64,000 nucleotides of DNA from Rhizobiales bacterium 65-79. GTDB lineage: Bacteria > Pseudomonadota > Alphaproteobacteria > Rhizobiales > Rhizobiaceae. Under the pieces are notes generated by a model. That model was not told where the DNA came from, made no database searches, and saw nothing but the letters and a program-made list of their open reading frames with translations. This document shows, one piece after another, positions 46,735 through 56,293 of the stretch. A program made the translations under genes and the position numbers. The stretch spans positions 1 through 64,000 of the forward strand of contig MKRJ01000013.1 in NCBI GenBank assembly GCA_001896885.1, given 5' to 3'. Each line of letters starts with the position of its first letter. Position 1 is the stretch's first letter.

Positions 46735-47062
46735 GACGAACGTCGCCTCGCCGCGGTGGGTCTTGCCGCTCGCCGTGGCGTTCGCGCTCGGGACGGCTTC
46801 CATCCCGGCGCGCGCCGAGACGATCACGGTGACGATCGAAAATCTGGTCTTCTCGCCGACCGACATAGAGGCCAGGGTCGGCGACACGGTTCTGTGGGTC
46901 AACGAGGACATCCTCGCCCATACCGCCACCGCGAAGGGCGACTGGGACGTGATGATCCAGCCGAAGAAATCGGCGAGCCTGGTTCTGAAGAAGGCAGGCC
47001 GGTTCGACTATTTCTGCCGCTTCCATCCCAACATGAAGGGCCACATCACGGTCTCGCCGTGA
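46712..47062 (+). CDS. Cupredoxin (blue copper, amicyanin/pseudoazurin-like)
   Basis: This 116-residue periplasmic protein has a signal peptide ending near ARA and a single cupredoxin domain. Copper ligands are visible as His in ILAHTAT and as the Cys, His and Met of YFCRFHPNMKG (C-x2-H-x2-M, an amicyanin-like loop). An electron-transfer or copper-carrier role is likely. It starts inside the end of the DUF4142 gene, implying translational coupling, and shares its ECF-type promoter. Confidence 0.87.
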   Translation: MSRPNSNRTNVASPRWVLPLAVAFALGTASIPARAETITVTIENLVFSPTDIEARVGDTVLWVNEDILAHTATAKGDWDVMIQPKKSASLVLKKAGRFDYFCRFHPNMKGHITVSP

Positions 47063-47155
47063 TGTGGTTTGCGTTCGGGCCGGCGGTACCGATCGGCCCG
47101 ATCGCCTGACGGGGACGTCACCCTCAAGTGCGGATGCGCGCTTCCTCGATAAATG

Positions 47156-47202
47156 TCTTGACGTCAAGATAGTTCCGTTCTATTATCTTGACATCAAGAT
47201 AA
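47156..47202. promoter_or_regulatory. Tandem MarR-type operators over the marR promoter
   Basis: Two related palindromes are centred exactly 30 bp apart. Site 1, 47156-47169 (TCTTGACGTCAAGA), is perfect. Site 2, 47183-47202, has 9-bp arms (TTATCTTGA/TCAAGATAA) around CA. A sigma70 promoter overlaps both: TTGACG (47158-47163) lies in site 1, and TATTAT (47181-47186) overlaps site 2, with a 17-bp spacer. Binding at either site would block the promoter of the marR gene that starts at 47215. Confidence 0.8.
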
Positions 47203-47214
47203 CGGACGAATGCC

Positions 47215-47745
47215 GTGACCCAGACCAACCTCGAATCGGACGATGTGGACCATTTCGTCGCCCAGCGCCGGCGGGAAAGCCCCGACATCGATGCCGAACC
47301 GATGTTGATCTTCGGCCGCATCAACCGGATCGCGGCGCGCATGGCGCCACATATGGAGGGGCTCTTCGCCGGCCATGGGCTGGAGCGCGGGGAATTCGAC
47401 GTGCTCGCCACCCTGCAGCGAAGCGGGCCGCCATACACGCTGTCGCCGACCGAGCTCTACACATCCCTGATGATATCGTCGGGCGGCCTCACGCACCGCC
47501 TGAAGCAGTTGGAGAAGGCTGGCCTCATCCGCCGCGTGCCTTCTCCGGCCGACGGGCGCAGCATACTCGTGCAGATGACCGAGCAAGGCTACGCCCGCAC
47601 GAGACAGGCTTTCGCGGAAGACATGGGCCTTGAAATGAAGTGGCTCCAGACCCTCCAACCCGATGAGCGGAAGGCCCTCGCCGCATTGTTGCGAAGGCTC
47701 TATGCCGCCATGCCCGTTTATCCCGGCAACGCACCGCCTGGCTGA
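47215..47745 (+). CDS. MarR-family transcriptional regulator
   Basis: This 176-residue winged-helix regulator has the recognition region LSPTELYTSLMISSGGLTHR, LKQLEKAGLIRRVPSPADGR (wing) and flanking dimerisation helices. The length fits longer MarR proteins. The GTG start at 47215 is the only start close to the promoter. It is followed by an EamA-type transporter and a GST on the same strand, probably its targets. The tandem operators upstream imply autorepression, relieved by a small ligand. Confidence 0.88.
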   Translation: MTQTNLESDDVDHFVAQRRRESPDIDAEPMLIFGRINRIAARMAPHMEGLFAGHGLERGEFDVLATLQRSGPPYTLSPTELYTSLMISSGGLTHRLKQLEKAGLIRRVPSPADGRSILVQMTEQGYARTRQAFAEDMGLEMKWLQTLQPDERKALAALLRRLYAAMPVYPGNAPPG

Positions 47746-47842
47746 CCGGGCCGCCTATGCCATCCATCCAGAATATTCGGTTCTGCCGGACCATCCATCC
47801 GGCAGAGGCCGGCAGCTTTTTGCCGCCCGCAGGAGAACCGTC

Positions 47843-48767
47843 ATGACCATTTTCACCGAGATATCCGCGCTTGCGGCCCGCCCCCGCGGCCACACCGCCT
47901 TCATCCTGCTGATCACGGTCGGAACCCTTCTCGCCGCCGCCGTCCTGCTGTCCAAGCTCGCGGCCGAGCAAGGCGCGCCGATGCTCTGGTACCTGACCGC
48001 GGCGATGAGCGGCTCAGGCGTCGTGCTCTTCGCGACTTCCCGAGGCGCCGCAGCTGCGCCCGATCGGGCGCCCACGCTGACCTACAGTCTTGTCGCCGGC
48101 GGCCTCCTGGCGCTCGGTAGCGCGCTCGGCTATCTCTCGGTCGAGCGGGTCGGCGCCTCCTTCGTGGCGCTGGCGATGGCCTTCCCGACGATGATGACAT
48201 ACCTCCTGTCGCTCGCCCTCGGCATGGATCGCTTCGATCGCGGCCGCCTGGCGGGCGTCGGGGCCGGACTTGCCGGCGGATTGATCCTCGCTCTCGGAAA
48301 GGGCATCGGTGCCGCGCCCGCGGACGTGCCGGCGCTCGTCATGGTCTGCCTCATGCCCGCGGTGCTGGCGATCGGCAATATCTACCGTACGCGTTTCTGG
48401 CCGCGCGGGGCCATGCCGCGTCTGCTGGCGGGGCAGATGCTCCTCTGCGGGGGCGGCGCTTGTCCTGCCGGTCGCCATCTGGCGGCACGGGCTGCACAGC
48501 CTTTCGCTGCTCGCCGGCCCGGCCCTGCTTGCCACGACCCTCGTCGCGATCCTTTCCTTCTCGCTGCAATATGTCGCCTTCTTTCGTCTGCAGCAGATCG
48601 CGGGGCCCGTCTATCTCAGCCAGATCGGCTCGGTCGCGGCGCTCCTCGGTGCGCTCGTTGCGATTGTCGTGCTCGGCGAGCATATGCAAGCGGGTTTCGC
48701 CGGGGCGGCGGTCCTGATCGTGACCGGCATCGCCATTTTCCAGTACAGTTCCAACCGCCATGCATGA
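47843..48767 (+). pseudogene. EamA/DMT-family transporter with a frameshift
   Basis: The gene starts at ATG 47843 (AGGAGA upstream) and reads a normal EamA transporter for about 200 residues (GTLLAAAVLLSKLAAEQGAP, TYLLSLALGMDRFDR). It is then out of frame from a run of five G at 48449-48453. Removing one G restores LPVAIWRHGL through VYLSQIGSVAALLGALVAIV to a stop at 48767, about 308 codons in all and two EamA repeats. As written, the reading frame runs on into the GST gene and makes a false fusion. This is either a true inactivating indel, phase variation at the G-run, or a sequencing error. Confidence 0.8.
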
Positions 48768-48778
48768 GGAGAGCAAGG

Positions 48779-49492
48779 ATGAACACGCCTACTCTTTCCG
48801 AAAGCGCCTTTCCGGTGTTCCGCCGCTGGCCTGCCGTGCATCCGGATCGGCTCCAGATCTTCGGCGCGCCTACCCCGAACGGCGTCAAGGTCTCGATCAT
48901 GCTGGAGGAAACCGGGCTGTCCTATGAGGCCCATCGCGTCGATATCATGGCAGGCGACCAGCACACCGAGGAATTCCTGTCGCTCAATCCGAACGGCAAG
49001 ATACCGGCGATCGTCGACCCGCACGGCCCGGAGGGAAAGCCCTTCGCGCTCTGGGAGTCCGGCGCGATCCTGATCTATCTGGCGGAAAAGACCGGCCGCT
49101 TCCTGCCGCGCGAACCGGAGAAGCGGTTCGAGACGCTGCAATGGCTGATGTTCCAGATGGGCGGCATCGGTCCGATATTCGGCCAGGTCGGCTGGTTCCA
49201 TAAATTCGGCGGGCGCGACATCGCCGACAAGCGCCCGCTCGACCGCTACGTCCGGGAAAGCAGGCGCCTGCTCGACGTGCTCGACGCACGGCTCGCGGAC
49301 AGGCAGTGGATCGTAGGCGGGGACTATACGATCGCCGATATGGCCACGCTCGGCTGGGTCGAGAACCTGATCGGGTTCTACGAGGCGGCGGAGCTTGTCG
49401 ACTTCGCCTCCCTGAGGCATGTCCCGGATTGGCTGCGGCGCGGCCTGGCAAGGCCGGCGGTGCAGCGCGGTCTCGTCGTGGCCGCGGCATGA
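48779..49492 (+). CDS. Glutathione S-transferase, YfcG/Nu-class-like
   Basis: This 237-residue GST has an N-terminal thioredoxin-fold domain (GAPTPNGVKVSIMLEETGL, NPNGKIPAIVDPHG, ALWESGAILIYLAEKTGRFL) and an all-helical C-terminal domain (YTIADMATLGWVENLIGFYE). TPNG near the active site and the ESGAIL motif match E. coli YfcG/YghU, which have glutathione-disulfide reductase activity. The ATG at 48779 lies 11 bp after the transporter stop. It probably belongs to the MarR regulon. Confidence 0.85.
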   Translation: MNTPTLSESAFPVFRRWPAVHPDRLQIFGAPTPNGVKVSIMLEETGLSYEAHRVDIMAGDQHTEEFLSLNPNGKIPAIVDPHGPEGKPFALWESGAILIYLAEKTGRFLPREPEKRFETLQWLMFQMGGIGPIFGQVGWFHKFGGRDIADKRPLDRYVRESRRLLDVLDARLADRQWIVGGDYTIADMATLGWVENLIGFYEAAELVDFASLRHVPDWLRRGLARPAVQRGLVVAAA

Positions 49493-49511
49493 ACGCGCCG
49501 CGGTCGAGGAA

Positions 49512-51092
49512 CTATTCGGCCGGCTTCTTGCGTCCGCGCTCGATGTTGCGGCGAATCATGCCCATATCGGCCCCGCCGATCCCGAAGGCGACGCCGAAAT
49601 AGACGACCATCGCCCCCGCGATCAGCAGCGCCAGCGCCGAGGCCTGCGTCAGGAGCGGCGATTGCGGGGTGAGCCACGGCGCCATCGCCTTCACGCCGAA
49701 ATGGAGCGCCACCGCCATGATCGCGGTCGCCGCGAACAGGCGCGGGACCCGCCGGATCAGGCCCTCGTCGCGCGCCCAGTGGCCGCGACGGATCAGCGTG
49801 AAGAGGAGCATCATCGAGTTCAGCCAGCCGGCCGTCGCCTCCGCCGTGGCGATGCCGGCCTCGTGGATGATCGGGAAAAGGGTCAGCGCGAGCGCCACGT
49901 TGACGGCGACGGAGATCGCGGCGAAACGCATTGGCGTCCTGGTGTCCTCACGCGCGAAATAACCGGGCGTGAAGGCCTTGATCATGACGAAAGCCGGCAG
50001 GCCGAGGCCGAAGACGGCGAGCGCGGCGGCCACCGAATGGGTGGTGTCGACGGAGAAGGCGCCGCGCTCGTAGAGCACGCGGACGATCGGCTGGGACATG
50101 ACGAGCAGCGCGCCGGCCGCCGGCAGGGTCAGGAACAGCGCGAGCTCGACAGAGCGGTTCTGCAGGTTCGCCGCCTCGATCATGTGCCCGGCCTTCAGCG
50201 CCCGCGCCAGTTCCGGCAGGAGCACCACCCCGACCGCGATCCCGACCACCCCAAGCGGGAGCTGATAGACGCGGTCGGCATATTGCAGCACCGAGATGGC
50301 GCCGGGCCGGGAGGAGGCGATCATCTGGCCGATGACGAGATTGATCTGCGTGATGCCGCCGGTGACGGCTGCGGGCAGCGCCAGCGCCAGTAGCCGCCAG
50401 ACGGCGGGCGTCATGCGCGGGCGGCGCAGGCGGATGGCGATGCCGTTCCGCCTGACCGCCACCGTCACGATCGCAAGCTGGACGACGCCCGCCGCAAGGA
50501 CGCCCCAGGCCATGAGATGGCCAGCGGTGCGGCGGTCGATGCCGTTGTGGAGCGCATAGGCGAGTACGCCGATCAGGATGAAGTTGAGGAAGACCGGCGC
50601 GATCGCCGCCGCGAAATATTTGTGCAGCGAGTTCAGGATGCCGCTCATCATCGCGGTCAGCGACATGCTCATCAGATACGGGAACATGATGACCGACAGC
50701 GCGGTGGTCAGCGCCGCCTTGTCGTCGGAGAAGCCGGGCGCGATGATGGTACGCACCAGGATCGGCATGGCCAGTTCCATCAGGATGGTCAGGCCGAGCA
50801 GGATGGTGAAGAGGATGCCGAAGACCTCTTCGGAGAAGCGCCGCGCGCCGTCGGGACCGTTGGCCTCGATCTCCTTGGAGAAGAGCGGCACGAAGGCTGC
50901 GTTGAAGGCGCCTTCCGCGAAGAGCCGCCGGAACAGGTTCGGGAAGCGGAATGCCGCGTAAAAGGCGTCCGCCACCGGGCCGGCGCCGAGCACCGCCGCC
51001 ATCATCGCCTCGCGCGAGAAGCCGAGGATGCGGCTTGCCAGCGTGGCGCCGCCGACGGTGGCGAATTTCTTGACGAGGCTTACGGTCGACAA
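49512..51092 (-). CDS. murJ: MurJ, lipid II flippase
   Basis: This 526-residue MOP-superfamily transporter has about fourteen hydrophobic helices and flips lipid II for peptidoglycan synthesis. The MurJ hallmarks FATVGGATLASRILGFSREA near the N-terminus, FRRLFAEGAFNAAFVPLF near residue 52 and VLYERGAF near residue 340 are present. The start is TTG at 51092: a TGA lies just upstream in frame and no ATG precedes the conserved N-terminus. It follows glnD after 55 bp on the same strand, as in other rhizobia. Confidence 0.92.
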   Translation of the reverse strand: MSTVSLVKKFATVGGATLASRILGFSREAMMAAVLGAGPVADAFYAAFRFPNLFRRLFAEGAFNAAFVPLFSKEIEANGPDGARRFSEEVFGILFTILLGLTILMELAMPILVRTIIAPGFSDDKAALTTALSVIMFPYLMSMSLTAMMSGILNSLHKYFAAAIAPVFLNFILIGVLAYALHNGIDRRTAGHLMAWGVLAAGVVQLAIVTVAVRRNGIAIRLRRPRMTPAVWRLLALALPAAVTGGITQINLVIGQMIASSRPGAISVLQYADRVYQLPLGVVGIAVGVVLLPELARALKAGHMIEAANLQNRSVELALFLTLPAAGALLVMSQPIVRVLYERGAFSVDTTHSVAAALAVFGLGLPAFVMIKAFTPGYFAREDTRTPMRFAAISVAVNVALALTLFPIIHEAGIATAEATAGWLNSMMLLFTLIRRGHWARDEGLIRRVPRLFAATAIMAVALHFGVKAMAPWLTPQSPLLTQASALALLIAGAMVVYFGVAFGIGGADMGMIRRNIERGRKKPAE

Positions 51093-51147
51093 GCGCTTTC
51101 ATCCGAGCTGGAGGAGATGATGACGGGCGGCAATGCGGAAGAAGTCT

Positions 51148-53937
51148 TCATTCAGCAGCGGCCGCCGCCTTGCGCGCCGATGCGCCCTGGCGAAGCGCTT
51201 CGACCAGAACATCGCGTATCTTCGCCTGGCGCGTCGGGTTCTCGACCTTCTGGCCGGTCAGGTCGGTGACGTAGAAGGTGTCGATGACCTTTTCGCCGAA
51301 GGTCGTGATATGTGCCGAGGCGATGTCGAGCGAGAGATCGGAAAGCGCGCCGGTTATTTCCGAAAGCAGGCCGGGGCGGTCGAGTCCTTCCACCTCGATG
51401 ACCGAAAAGCGGTTGGAGAGCGTGTTGCGGATATCGACGCGCGGATCGATGCGGAAGGCCTTCGAGCCGCGCTTCGGCCGCGTCCGGCTCTCGATCATGG
51501 CGGGGAGCCAGGTCTTCCCGGAAAGCACGTCCTCGATCAGCTTGCCGATGCGGCGGGCGCGGCGCGCCTCATCCTCGTCATGGTCGAACTCGCGGGAGAT
51601 CAGGATCGAATCGAGCGCGCGCCCGTCGGAGGTCGTGAATATCTGCGCGTCGACAATATTCGCGCCGGCGCCGGCGCAGGCGCCGGCGATGACGGAGAGC
51701 AGGCGCGGGTGATCGGGCGCCAGAACCGTGATCTCGGTCACCGCCTCGAACTGGTGCAGCTTGACCATGGTCGCCAGCGCGCGCTTGGCGGCGTCCGCCT
51801 CGCGAATGAACTCGGCATGCCGCTTCTGGTTGTCCAGATCGACGGTGAGAAGGTAGTTGTCGTAGGGAAGCGTCAGGTAGCGCGTGCGCTCCTCCACCGG
51901 CCAATCCGCCAGTGCGGCGGCGAGTTCCGCGCGCGCCTCTTCCACGCGCCGGGCGCGCGGGACCTCGGAGAAGCCGCCGGTCAGGAGCAGTTCCGTCTCG
52001 AAATAGAGCGTCCGCAGGAGCTGTCCCTTCCAGCCGTTCCAGACGCCCGGCCCGACGCCGCGAATGTCGCAAACGGTGATGACGAGCAGCATCTTCAGCC
52101 GCTCGACCGATTGCACGACGGCGGCAAAATCCTCGATCGTCTTGCGGTCGTTCAGGTCGCGGGTCTGCGCCGTCATCGACATGGTGAGGTGCTGTTCGAC
52201 CAGCCACGCCACGGTCTCCGTATCGGCGGGCGAAAGGCCCATATGCGGGCAGACGCGCCGCGCGACCCGGGCGCCGGCGATCGAATGGTCCTCCGGCCGT
52301 CCCTTGGCGATGTCGTGAAAGAGAAGCGCCACATAGAGCAGCTCCCGATGGGCCTTCATCCCGCGGATCAGCCCGTGCGTGACGGGGTGCAGCCTGGCCG
52401 CCTCGCCATGCTCGATTTCCGAAAGGACGCCGATGCAGCGGAGCAGATGCTCGTCGACCGTGTAGTGGTGATACATCGAGAACTGCATCATCGCGACGAT
52501 CTTGCCGAAATCGGGGATGAGCTTGCCGAGCAGGCCGGCTTCGTTCATGCGCCTGAGATTGAGCTCGGGGTTCCGTTCGGAGGTCAAGACATCCATGAAG
52601 AGTCGGTTCGCCTCGGCGTCGCGCCGCAGATTGCGCGTGACGAGGCCGAGCGAGCGGGTGACGAGTTGCATGGCGTCGGGATGGAACTCCAGCCCGTGGC
52701 GGTCGGCCAGCCAGAATAGCCGTATCAGGTTGACGGGATCGCGCTCGAACACCGTGTCGTCGACGACATTGATACGGTGGTTGTCGACGATGAAATCGGC
52801 GGTGCCGGCGATCTTGCGCTTGCGCCTCGAGAAATTGAGGAAAAGCCGGTTGAAGCCGGGCACCTGCTTGGCCTGCTCCTCCTCCAGCGCCGCGCAGAAG
52901 ATGCGGGTGAGGTCGCCGACGTCCTTGGCGACGAGGAAGTAGTGCTTCATGAAGCGCTCGACCGCCGAAAGGCCGGGATGGCTGGTGTAGCCGAGGCGCT
53001 CGGCGATATCGCGCTGGATGTCGAAATGGAGCCGCTCCTCCGCCCGCCCGGTCAGGAAATGCATGTGGCAGCGCACCGCCCAGAGGAAATCGTCGGCCTT
53101 GCGGAAGGTCAGGAATTCCTCGCGGGTGAAAACCCCCTTGTCGACCAGTTCCTCGCTGTCGCGGACGCGATAGTGATATTTGGCGATCCAGAAGAGCGTA
53201 TGGAGGTCGCGAAGGCCGCCCTTGCCGTCCTTGACGTTGGGTTCGACGAGGTAGCGCGATTCGCCGGCCTTGTGGTGGCGGGCGTCGCGTTCGGCGAGCT
53301 TGGCCTGGATGTATTCCTGTCCGCTGTCCTTGACGACCTCGCGGTCGAAGCGGCGCACCAGATCGTCGTATAGGGGCTTCGCGCCCCAGATAAAGCGGGC
53401 TTCCAGCACCGCCGTGCAGATGGTGACATCGGTGCGGGAGAGCCGGAGGCATTCGTCGATGTTGCGGGTGGCGTGGCCGACCTTAAGGCCCATGTCCCAC
53501 AGCACATAGAGCATGTATTCGACGACCTGCTCACCCCAGGGCGTCTGCTTGTAGGGCAGGAGGAAGAGCAGATCGATATCCGATCCGGGCGCCAGCGTGC
53601 CGCGGCCGTAGCCGCCGACCGCGACCACCGCCATCCGCTCGGCGGCCGAAGGGTTGCCCGAGCGATAAACATGGCTCGAGGCGAAATCGTAGAGCGCACG
53701 GACGATCTCGTCCATGAGATGCGACAGCCGCGTGGCGCAGGCCGTGCCGCCGCCGTCGGCGAGCAGCAGTTCCTCGGCCTTGCGGCGTCCGGCGGCGAGC
53801 CGCTCCTTGAGCAGGCCCACGACCGCCTGCCGCAACTCGGGCGCGGAGCCATCCGCGCTTTCCGCAAGCGCGGCCAGGTCGCGGCGAAGCGCCTCGCCGT
53901 CGATCATTTCCTCGAGCTTCAGGGCCGTCTTTGCCAT
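51148..53937 (-). CDS. glnD: GlnD, bifunctional uridylyltransferase/uridylyl-removing enzyme
   Basis: This 929-residue nitrogen sensor uridylylates and de-uridylylates PII proteins. The nucleotidyltransferase motif [17 protein letters not shown] (G-S-D-x-D) is near residue 105. The HD hydrolase domain shows [19 protein letters not shown] near 490. Two C-terminal ACT domains ([19 protein letters not shown] and [19 protein letters not shown]) bind glutamine. The ATG at 53937 gives [10 protein letters not shown]; an in-frame start 21 bp upstream is less likely. It forms a unit with murJ. Confidence 0.94.
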   Translation of the reverse strand: MAKTALKLEEMIDGEALRRDLAALAESADGSAPELRQAVVGLLKERLAAGRRKAEELLLADGGGTACATRLSHLMDEIVRALYDFASSHVYRSGNPSAAERMAVVAVGGYGRGTLAPGSDIDLLFLLPYKQTPWGEQVVEYMLYVLWDMGLKVGHATRNIDECLRLSRTDVTICTAVLEARFIWGAKPLYDDLVRRFDREVVKDSGQEYIQAKLAERDARHHKAGESRYLVEPNVKDGKGGLRDLHTLFWIAKYHYRVRDSEELVDKGVFTREEFLTFRKADDFLWAVRCHMHFLTGRAEERLHFDIQRDIAERLGYTSHPGLSAVERFMKHYFLVAKDVGDLTRIFCAALEEEQAKQVPGFNRLFLNFSRRKRKIAGTADFIVDNHRINVVDDTVFERDPVNLIRLFWLADRHGLEFHPDAMQLVTRSLGLVTRNLRRDAEANRLFMDVLTSERNPELNLRRMNEAGLLGKLIPDFGKIVAMMQFSMYHHYTVDEHLLRCIGVLSEIEHGEAARLHPVTHGLIRGMKAHRELLYVALLFHDIAKGRPEDHSIAGARVARRVCPHMGLSPADTETVAWLVEQHLTMSMTAQTRDLNDRKTIEDFAAVVQSVERLKMLLVITVCDIRGVGPGVWNGWKGQLLRTLYFETELLLTGGFSEVPRARRVEEARAELAAALADWPVEERTRYLTLPYDNYLLTVDLDNQKRHAEFIREADAAKRALATMVKLHQFEAVTEITVLAPDHPRLLSVIAGACAGAGANIVDAQIFTTSDGRALDSILISREFDHDEDEARRARRIGKLIEDVLSGKTWLPAMIESRTRPKRGSKAFRIDPRVDIRNTLSNRFSVIEVEGLDRPGLLSEITGALSDLSLDIASAHITTFGEKVIDTFYVTDLTGQKVENPTRQAKIRDVLVEALRQGASARKAAAAAE

Positions 53938-54161
53938 GTCCGCTTCGGCATGTCCCAAGGTCCGTCATGTCGGCGCATCAAGCCGCGCCGGCGGCGGCGC
54001 GGTCTATAGCGCGAAAAGACGGCGATGGATACGGGGCTGGGCCGCGGCCGGCGAGGCTATCGAAGGCGCCATGCGATTCGCTTCATTCGCCGTTCCTAAG
54101 ATGCTTTACCTCATCGCAATCTTATTCTCCAAGAATCGCGCCGGCGAAAACGGGGCCGGTG

Positions 54162-56060
54162 ATGACGATAGCGGCTGCAGAACAGGGCATCGCGCGCGCA
54201 AGCCGCATCCCAGGGTTCCTCCTGCGGCATTCGGTTGCGGCGGCATGGGCGGCGATGTCGCTGTTCCTCGTCCTGTGCCATTTTGCCGGATATTCGCCCG
54301 CCAGCGATCTCGACGATCTCCTGAAGCGGGTCGAGATCCGGAATTTCCTCCACACCGGGGCGTGGTTCGACCGCGCCATCCCCGGAATAATCCAGCCGGA
54401 GCCTTTCGCATCGCACTGGGTGCGGCTGGTCGACCTGCCCTATGCCATGGTCGCCGCGCCGCTCACGTTCCTCGTCGGCCGCGAGACGGCGCTCGACGTC
54501 GCGAGCTTTGCCGTGCCGCTCTTCCTTCTGTGGCTCGCGCTCTGTTTCTACCGGCGGATCATCGGCGAGATCGAATTCGAGCGGCCGTCGGAACTGTTCC
54601 TCATAGCGCTGCTCCCGGCGGTGCCGGCTTTCTTCGAATTCGCCCCGGACCGCATCGACTACCATAATCTGGAACTGGTGCTCCTCTTCGCGTCGCTGTG
54701 GCTGACCATGGACCGCAGGATGGCGAGCGCGGCGGCAAATGGGATCGTGGTGTCGCTCGCCTTCGCGGTCGGGCTGGAATTCGCACTCTTCTACGCCGCG
54801 ATACTTGCGGCCTACGCCGTCGATTTCGTGGCGGGGCGGCCCCAAGCGGATCGCCGCCTCGCGCTGTTCGGGGGCGCTCTGGCCGGCTCGGGCCTCTTCG
54901 CCTTTCTGATCATCGTCCCGCCGGGCCACTACGGCACGGTCGCCTGCGACACCTATTCCGCGCCGCATCTGTTCGCATTGGCGGCGGCCGGCATCTCCTT
55001 TGCCGCGGCCGGCTGTCTATCATCGAGGCTCGGAAGCCCCTGGCGGCGCGCCGTCGCGCTGGCGATCCCGGCGTGCCTCTCGGTCGCCGGGCTCGTCTAT
55101 TTATTTCCGGAGTGCCGTGGTGGACCGTACTCCGCCGTAAGCCGCTACGTCATCACGGATTGGCTCGGCCATATCGCACAGGAAAAGAGCCTGCTCGACC
55201 GGCCGGACATCGTGCTTTCGCCGCAGATCGGTGGCATCGCGCTGGTCTTGCTCGGCGCCGTCGCGATAGTCGCAGCCGGTCTCAAGCCTCCCCATAAACG
55301 CAATCTCGTCCTGTTCGCGGCATTCACCCTGCTGGCGCTGCTGCATGGCTATTTCCTTGTCCGCTATTTCCGCTATCTCGGGTTCTTCGCCAGCCTCGGC
55401 CTCATATTGACCGTTGCAGCGCTGCTTGGCCGGGAGAGAACGCAAGGAAGCATCCTGTCCGGCACCCTAACGGCGCATCTGCCTTCCGCGCCTGCCATGC
55501 TGGCGCCCGGTCTCCTGCTCGTGGCTGCCACCATCGGATCCTATTTCGTCCGCCATGTGCCGAAAGATTTGCCCCCGAGCGGCGCGAACTTCGCCGGCGA
55601 CTGCGATCCGGACCAAGGCGCACGGCTTGTATGGCCCCAGGGCGCGAGCATCCTCTCGCCGCCCAATCTCGGCATCCAGATCCTTGCCGCCGAACCGGAA
55701 GGACGAGCGACGATCGTCGCGACGTCTCACCATCCCGCCTGGCGCGGCATCGAGCGCGCTTTTCGCTTTCTCGATCCGCGCACGCCGGAGCCGCGCATCT
55801 ATCTGGACCAGTCGAAGGCAACCCACGTCGCGATCTGCGCATGGCGCGGCCCGTCCTCCGCCATTCTGGAAAAGTCCTTCCCGCTGACCGCGGCTTTGAT
55901 GGAGGGCCATCCGCCCGCATGGCTCAGCGAATGCCCGCTTTTGCCCGCTTCGCCGATCCGCGTCTATCGCTACCCCGCCGCCGGGGGTGCGGGATCGGCC
56001 TGCCCGGCTGCGGAGGACACGGCCCCTGCCGCACGAGCCGATAGCGGTACGCGCCCTTAA
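54162..56060 (+). CDS. Polytopic membrane protein resembling GT-C (PMT-type) glycosyltransferases
   Basis: This 632-residue protein has about ten to twelve hydrophobic helices and a soluble C-terminal domain of about 150 residues. The first periplasmic loop contains DLDDLLKRVEIRNFLHTGAW, then FDRAIPGIIQ and SHWVRLVDLP, resembling the Asp-rich catalytic loop of PMT/ArnT-like GT-C enzymes. It could transfer a lipid-linked sugar to an envelope acceptor. The assignment is by pattern only. Start choice (ATG 54162 or GTG 54159) is supported by the following basic N-terminus. Its last 137 bp overlap a KTSC gene on the other strand, and it separates glnD from mutS. Confidence 0.55.
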   Translation: MTIAAAEQGIARASRIPGFLLRHSVAAAWAAMSLFLVLCHFAGYSPASDLDDLLKRVEIRNFLHTGAWFDRAIPGIIQPEPFASHWVRLVDLPYAMVAAPLTFLVGRETALDVASFAVPLFLLWLALCFYRRIIGEIEFERPSELFLIALLPAVPAFFEFAPDRIDYHNLELVLLFASLWLTMDRRMASAAANGIVVSLAFAVGLEFALFYAAILAAYAVDFVAGRPQADRRLALFGGALAGSGLFAFLIIVPPGHYGTVACDTYSAPHLFALAAAGISFAAAGCLSSRLGSPWRRAVALAIPACLSVAGLVYLFPECRGGPYSAVSRYVITDWLGHIAQEKSLLDRPDIVLSPQIGGIALVLLGAVAIVAAGLKPPHKRNLVLFAAFTLLALLHGYFLVRYFRYLGFFASLGLILTVAALLGRERTQGSILSGTLTAHLPSAPAMLAPGLLLVAATIGSYFVRHVPKDLPPSGANFAGDCDPDQGARLVWPQGASILSPPNLGIQILAAEPEGRATIVATSHHPAWRGIERAFRFLDPRTPEPRIYLDQSKATHVAICAWRGPSSAILEKSFPLTAALMEGHPPAWLSECPLLPASPIRVYRYPAAGGAGSACPAAEDTAPAARADSGTRP

Positions 56061-56238
56061 TGCGGTAATTGACGAAGCGGCCTTTCGAGGGCGCTCTGGC
56101 GAAGGCGGCCCAGACCCGCGGGCCGACGCCGAAATAGCGATAGACGGCGCCCCCGGCATATTCGAGTTCGAGGATTTGCTTCCCCCAGTCGTACCCGGCG
56201 GAGGCGATCGCGCTCGACGAGATCTTTTCCCTTTGCAT
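55924..56238 (-). CDS. KTSC-domain protein with long antisense-overlapping tail
   Basis: This 104-residue protein has a KTSC domain over about the first 63 residues (SSAIASAGYDWGKQILELEY, FGVGPRVWAAFARAPSKGRF, then VNYRIKGAYRY). KTSC domains are small folds of unknown function, found alone or fused to lysyl-tRNA synthetase-like proteins. The remaining 37 residues are Pro/Arg-rich and lie entirely opposite the 3' end of the membrane-protein gene, so they may be a read-through extension after loss of an earlier stop. The ATG is at 56238. Confidence 0.72.
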   Translation of the reverse strand: MQREKISSSAIASAGYDWGKQILELEYAGGAVYRYFGVGPRVWAAFARAPSKGRFVNYRIKGAYRYRLVRQGPCPPQPGRPIPHPRRRGSDRRGSAKRAKAGIR

Positions 56239-56293
56239 CGTCGGTTCAACGAATGACGGCGCGAGGAGTTGCGATCGATCGCGAAAGCCAGGG

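Noticed and set aside
47663-49492. Apparent transporter-GST fusion protein
   Set aside because: A frameshift in the transporter explains it. The GST has its own start at 48779 and the transporter continues in another frame to its own stop at 48767.
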